Of a stretch of DNA of 13,982 nt, positions 12,721-13,982 are shown in pieces; positions within the stretch are counted from its first letter, which is position 1, and every line of letters begins with the position of its first letter. This DNA comes from Ruminococcaceae bacterium UBA2656 (GTDB lineage Bacteria; Bacillota; Clostridia; Oscillospirales; Acutalibacteraceae), in assembly GCA_002359465.1 (NCBI GenBank), contig DENA01000021.1:1-13982 (forward strand). Direction: 5' to 3'. A model generated the notes under the pieces. That model did no database searches and was not told the origin of the DNA. It saw nothing but the letters and a program-made list of their open reading frames with translations. The position numbers and the translations under genes were made by a program.

Positions 12721-13206
12721 ATGGCAATTCAGGACCAGCGCGAGGACTTGGACCGGCTGTACCGCGAACTGAACGCGCGCGCGGACAAGCTTTATAAATT
12801 TGTACTGCTGTACAGTGATTATATACATACCCAGCGGGATTATGGTACCGGACAGGAAATTGGAATGATTGAAGTCCATACCCTGACCTATATTGAAGAG
12901 AATCCGGGCACCACCATTACAGAGCTTGCAAAAGACTGGAACAAAACCAAGGGCGCAATTTCCCAGACCGTGAAAAAGCTGGTGGAGGGCGGGCTGGTTA
13001 CCCGCAAAATGAAGGAAAACAACTCAAAAACCGTCCTGCTTTACGCCACGGAGGAAGGCACGCGTCTTTCTATCGCGCATAAAATGTACGATCTGGTCGA
13101 CATTGCCCAAACCACCGAGGAACTGATGATGAAATGCACCGCGGAGGAAATCGATACTTTTTATAAAGTGATTGACGTTTACATTACCCTGTTGAAACAG
13201 GATTGA
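12721..13206 (+). CDS. MarR-family transcriptional regulator
   Basis: The 161-residue protein has a helical N-terminus, a winged helix at about residues 50-112 (TITELAKDWNKTKGAISQTVKKLVEGGLVTRK, with a wing around KENNSKTVLLYAT) and C-terminal dimerisation helices. MarR proteins bind short palindromes as dimers and usually release DNA on binding a small ligand or on oxidation. The divergent position to the patB-symporter operon, and the twin palindromes between them, suggest it represses that operon. Only one Cys (139) is present, so a two-cysteine redox switch within a subunit is unlikely. The ATG at 12721 has a mediocre GGGGG ribosome binding site. The inducing ligand is unknown; a cysteine-derived compound is an inference from the neighbours. 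Confidence 0.9.
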   Translation: MAIQDQREDLDRLYRELNARADKLYKFVLLYSDYIHTQRDYGTGQEIGMIEVHTLTYIEENPGTTITELAKDWNKTKGAISQTVKKLVEGGLVTRKMKENNSKTVLLYATEEGTRLSIAHKMYDLVDIAQTTEELMMKCTAEEIDTFYKVIDVYITLLKQD

Positions 13207-13228
13207 GCGATTTTTTATTTTTCGCTGC

Positions 13229-13257
13229 TTGAATAAAGCACCTCACGGTGCTATAAT
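13229..13257 (+). promoter_or_regulatory. Sigma-A promoter of the SnoaL-like gene, with an inverted repeat in its spacer
   Basis: TTGAAT (13229-13234) and a perfect TATAAT (13252-13257) are 17 bp apart. The spacer holds AGCACC (13237-13242) and GGTGCT (13247-13252), an inverted repeat with a 4-bp centre that could be an operator blocking the promoter. Confidence 0.65.
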
Positions 13258-13307
13258 GCAGATGGAATAACCGGCTGTGAAAATCCGGATGGCGGGAGTG
13301 GATTGCA

Positions 13308-13664
13308 ATGACGGTCATCGACAGGTATTTTGCCCTGCTGGACTTAGCGGTAGTCAGCGAAGACAGTTTAACGAAACTCGCTGATTTGTTTTCCGAAAAC
13401 GCCGCCCTTCAGTTGAAGGGGTACGACGAAATTCGGGGACGCGAAAATATCAAAGAATTCTTCCGCGTTTTTCTGGGGAAAAACACGGTGATGAAGCATG
13501 TCTGGAAAGCCGAACAGGACGGCGGCGGCTACCGGGTGCCGTGGGCGGTTTCCTGCATCGGCAAAACGGGGGACGTTTACGCCATGGAGGGAGCGGACCA
13601 AACCGTGCTTGACGGCGACGGGAAGATCCTCCGCCTGAAGCTTCGTTTTGGCGGGCAAAAATAA
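13308..13664 (+). CDS. SnoaL-like / NTF2-fold small protein
   Basis: The 118-residue protein starts with the usual helical opening (MTVIDRYFALLDLA), then LADLFSENAALQLKGYDEIRGRENIKEFFRVFLG, which is the typical NTF2/SnoaL pattern of a short helix, a strand and an 'I.G...I..FF' helix. It ends in beta strands (MEGADQTVLDGDGKILRLKLRFG). The fold forms a cone-shaped pocket used by ketosteroid isomerases, polyketide cyclases and many uncharacterised binding proteins, so no reaction can be assigned. A GGGAG ribosome binding site lies before the ATG. The gene has its own promoter after marR and ends before a strong terminator. Confidence 0.82.
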   Translation: MTVIDRYFALLDLAVVSEDSLTKLADLFSENAALQLKGYDEIRGRENIKEFFRVFLGKNTVMKHVWKAEQDGGGYRVPWAVSCIGKTGDVYAMEGADQTVLDGDGKILRLKLRFGGQK

Positions 13665-13689
13665 ACCGTGCCGGAATCACTGTGAAATC

Positions 13690-13723
13690 AAAGCTCCCGA
13701 AGCCGTAGGGCTTCGGGAGCTTT
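13690..13723 (+). terminator. Rho-independent terminator of the SnoaL-like gene
   Basis: A perfect 15-bp stem (AAAGCTCCCGAAGCC / GGCTTCGGGAGCTTT) with a 4-nt GTAG loop, extended by TT. It lies 25 bp after the stop codon. Confidence 0.85.
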
Positions 13724-13781
13724 TTGCGCAGCGGATATTTTATGGACCCCATAGCGAACAGAGAGGGTTATTTAAGGAAGA

Positions 13782-13839
13782 AACCGGCGGAAAAAAGCCA
13801 AAATGGGGGACTCTTCCCGCCGGTTCTGCCCGCAGGGCA
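13782..13839. repeat. Inverted repeats in the gene-free right end
   Basis: AACCGGCGG (13782-13790) and CCGCCGGTT (13817-13825) form a 9-bp stem around a 26-nt loop, followed at once by a small hairpin TGCCC / GGGCA (13827-13839) and an A-run. I see no gene from 13724 to the window end, apart from the promoter at 13915-13943. The structures could belong to an RNA leader or a terminator for a minus-strand gene further right. Confidence 0.35.
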
Positions 13840-13914
13840 CAAAAAAACGCCGTACACGGATAATTTTACCCATATACAACGTCATCAAAGTGCCCGCGGA
13901 CAGAAAATCCCCTC

Positions 13915-13943
13915 TGTACAAAAGCGTAAAGAGGCGGTATAAT
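13915..13943 (+). promoter_or_regulatory. Promoter facing the right edge
   Basis: TGTACA (13915-13920) and a perfect TATAAT (13938-13943) are 17 bp apart. No gene follows within the window, so it probably serves a plus-strand gene beginning just beyond position 13982. Confidence 0.5.
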
Positions 13944-13982
13944 AATATCCGCAGCGCGCCGATTATTCGGTTGTGTATGGAG

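Noticed and set aside
13207..13226. Terminator after marR (AGCGA / TCGCT arms around a T-run)
   Set aside because: The stem is only about 5 bp and the T-run lies in the loop rather than after it, so it is not a credible terminator.
13724..13942. Plus-strand open frame of 72 codons near the right edge
   Set aside because: It overlaps the terminator end, inverted repeats and a promoter, lacks a ribosome binding site and resembles no known protein.

Overview
The window looks like a chromosomal segment of a low-to-mid GC Gram-positive anaerobe, most likely class Clostridia and possibly an Oscillospiraceae-type lineage. This is inferred from the strong AGGAGG-type ribosome binding sites, the sigma-A promoters, the Rho-independent terminators and the protein families: an HPr with a clostridial-style sequence, an OpuC-type osmolyte ABC system, a BusR-like GntR regulator and a PatB/MalY lyase. 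I see no rRNA, tRNA, CRISPR array, insertion sequence or phage gene.

Left part (1-2400, all minus strand): the 5' two thirds of a PRD-type (BglG/MtlR/LicR-like) PTS regulator that runs off the left edge; an 85-residue HPr-like phosphocarrier that keeps His15 but has Arg at the usual Ser46 position; and a single-domain CrcB/Fluc fluoride channel. The regulator and HPr genes share a promoter layout, with two TGTGCA boxes exactly 11 bp apart just upstream of a TTGCA(A/G) -35 element.

Middle (2400-7960, plus strand): a gene-poor stretch of about 780 bp holds a strong terminator with no visible gene before it, then a good promoter and a leader of about 250 nt in front of an MFS exporter-type protein. 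Next comes a four-gene ABC operon (ATPase with CBS domains, two permeases, lipoprotein binding protein) for glycine betaine/carnitine/choline-type osmolytes. Convergent to it, across a bidirectional terminator, is a GntR-RCK_C regulator of the BusR type. The operon promoter carries a bipartite inverted repeat whose 7-bp outer arms are 22 bp apart, the spacing reported for BusR. A weaker copy with the same spacing sits at the regulator's own promoter. The CBS domains and the RCK_C domain both suggest control by c-di-AMP, one on transport activity and one on transcription.

Right part (8000-13982): a Gfo/Idh/MocA-family oxidoreductase (minus); a patB-like C-S lyase gene followed by a DAACS-family amino acid symporter (minus, apparent operon); a divergent MarR regulator; and a small SnoaL/NTF2-like protein (plus). 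The patB-marR intergenic region contains two near-identical GTTTA-N5-TAAAC palindromes, one just downstream of the patB promoter, which suggests MarR represses the lyase-transporter pair and possibly itself. The last 260 bp contain a terminator, an inverted-repeat region and a promoter that probably serves a gene beyond the right edge.
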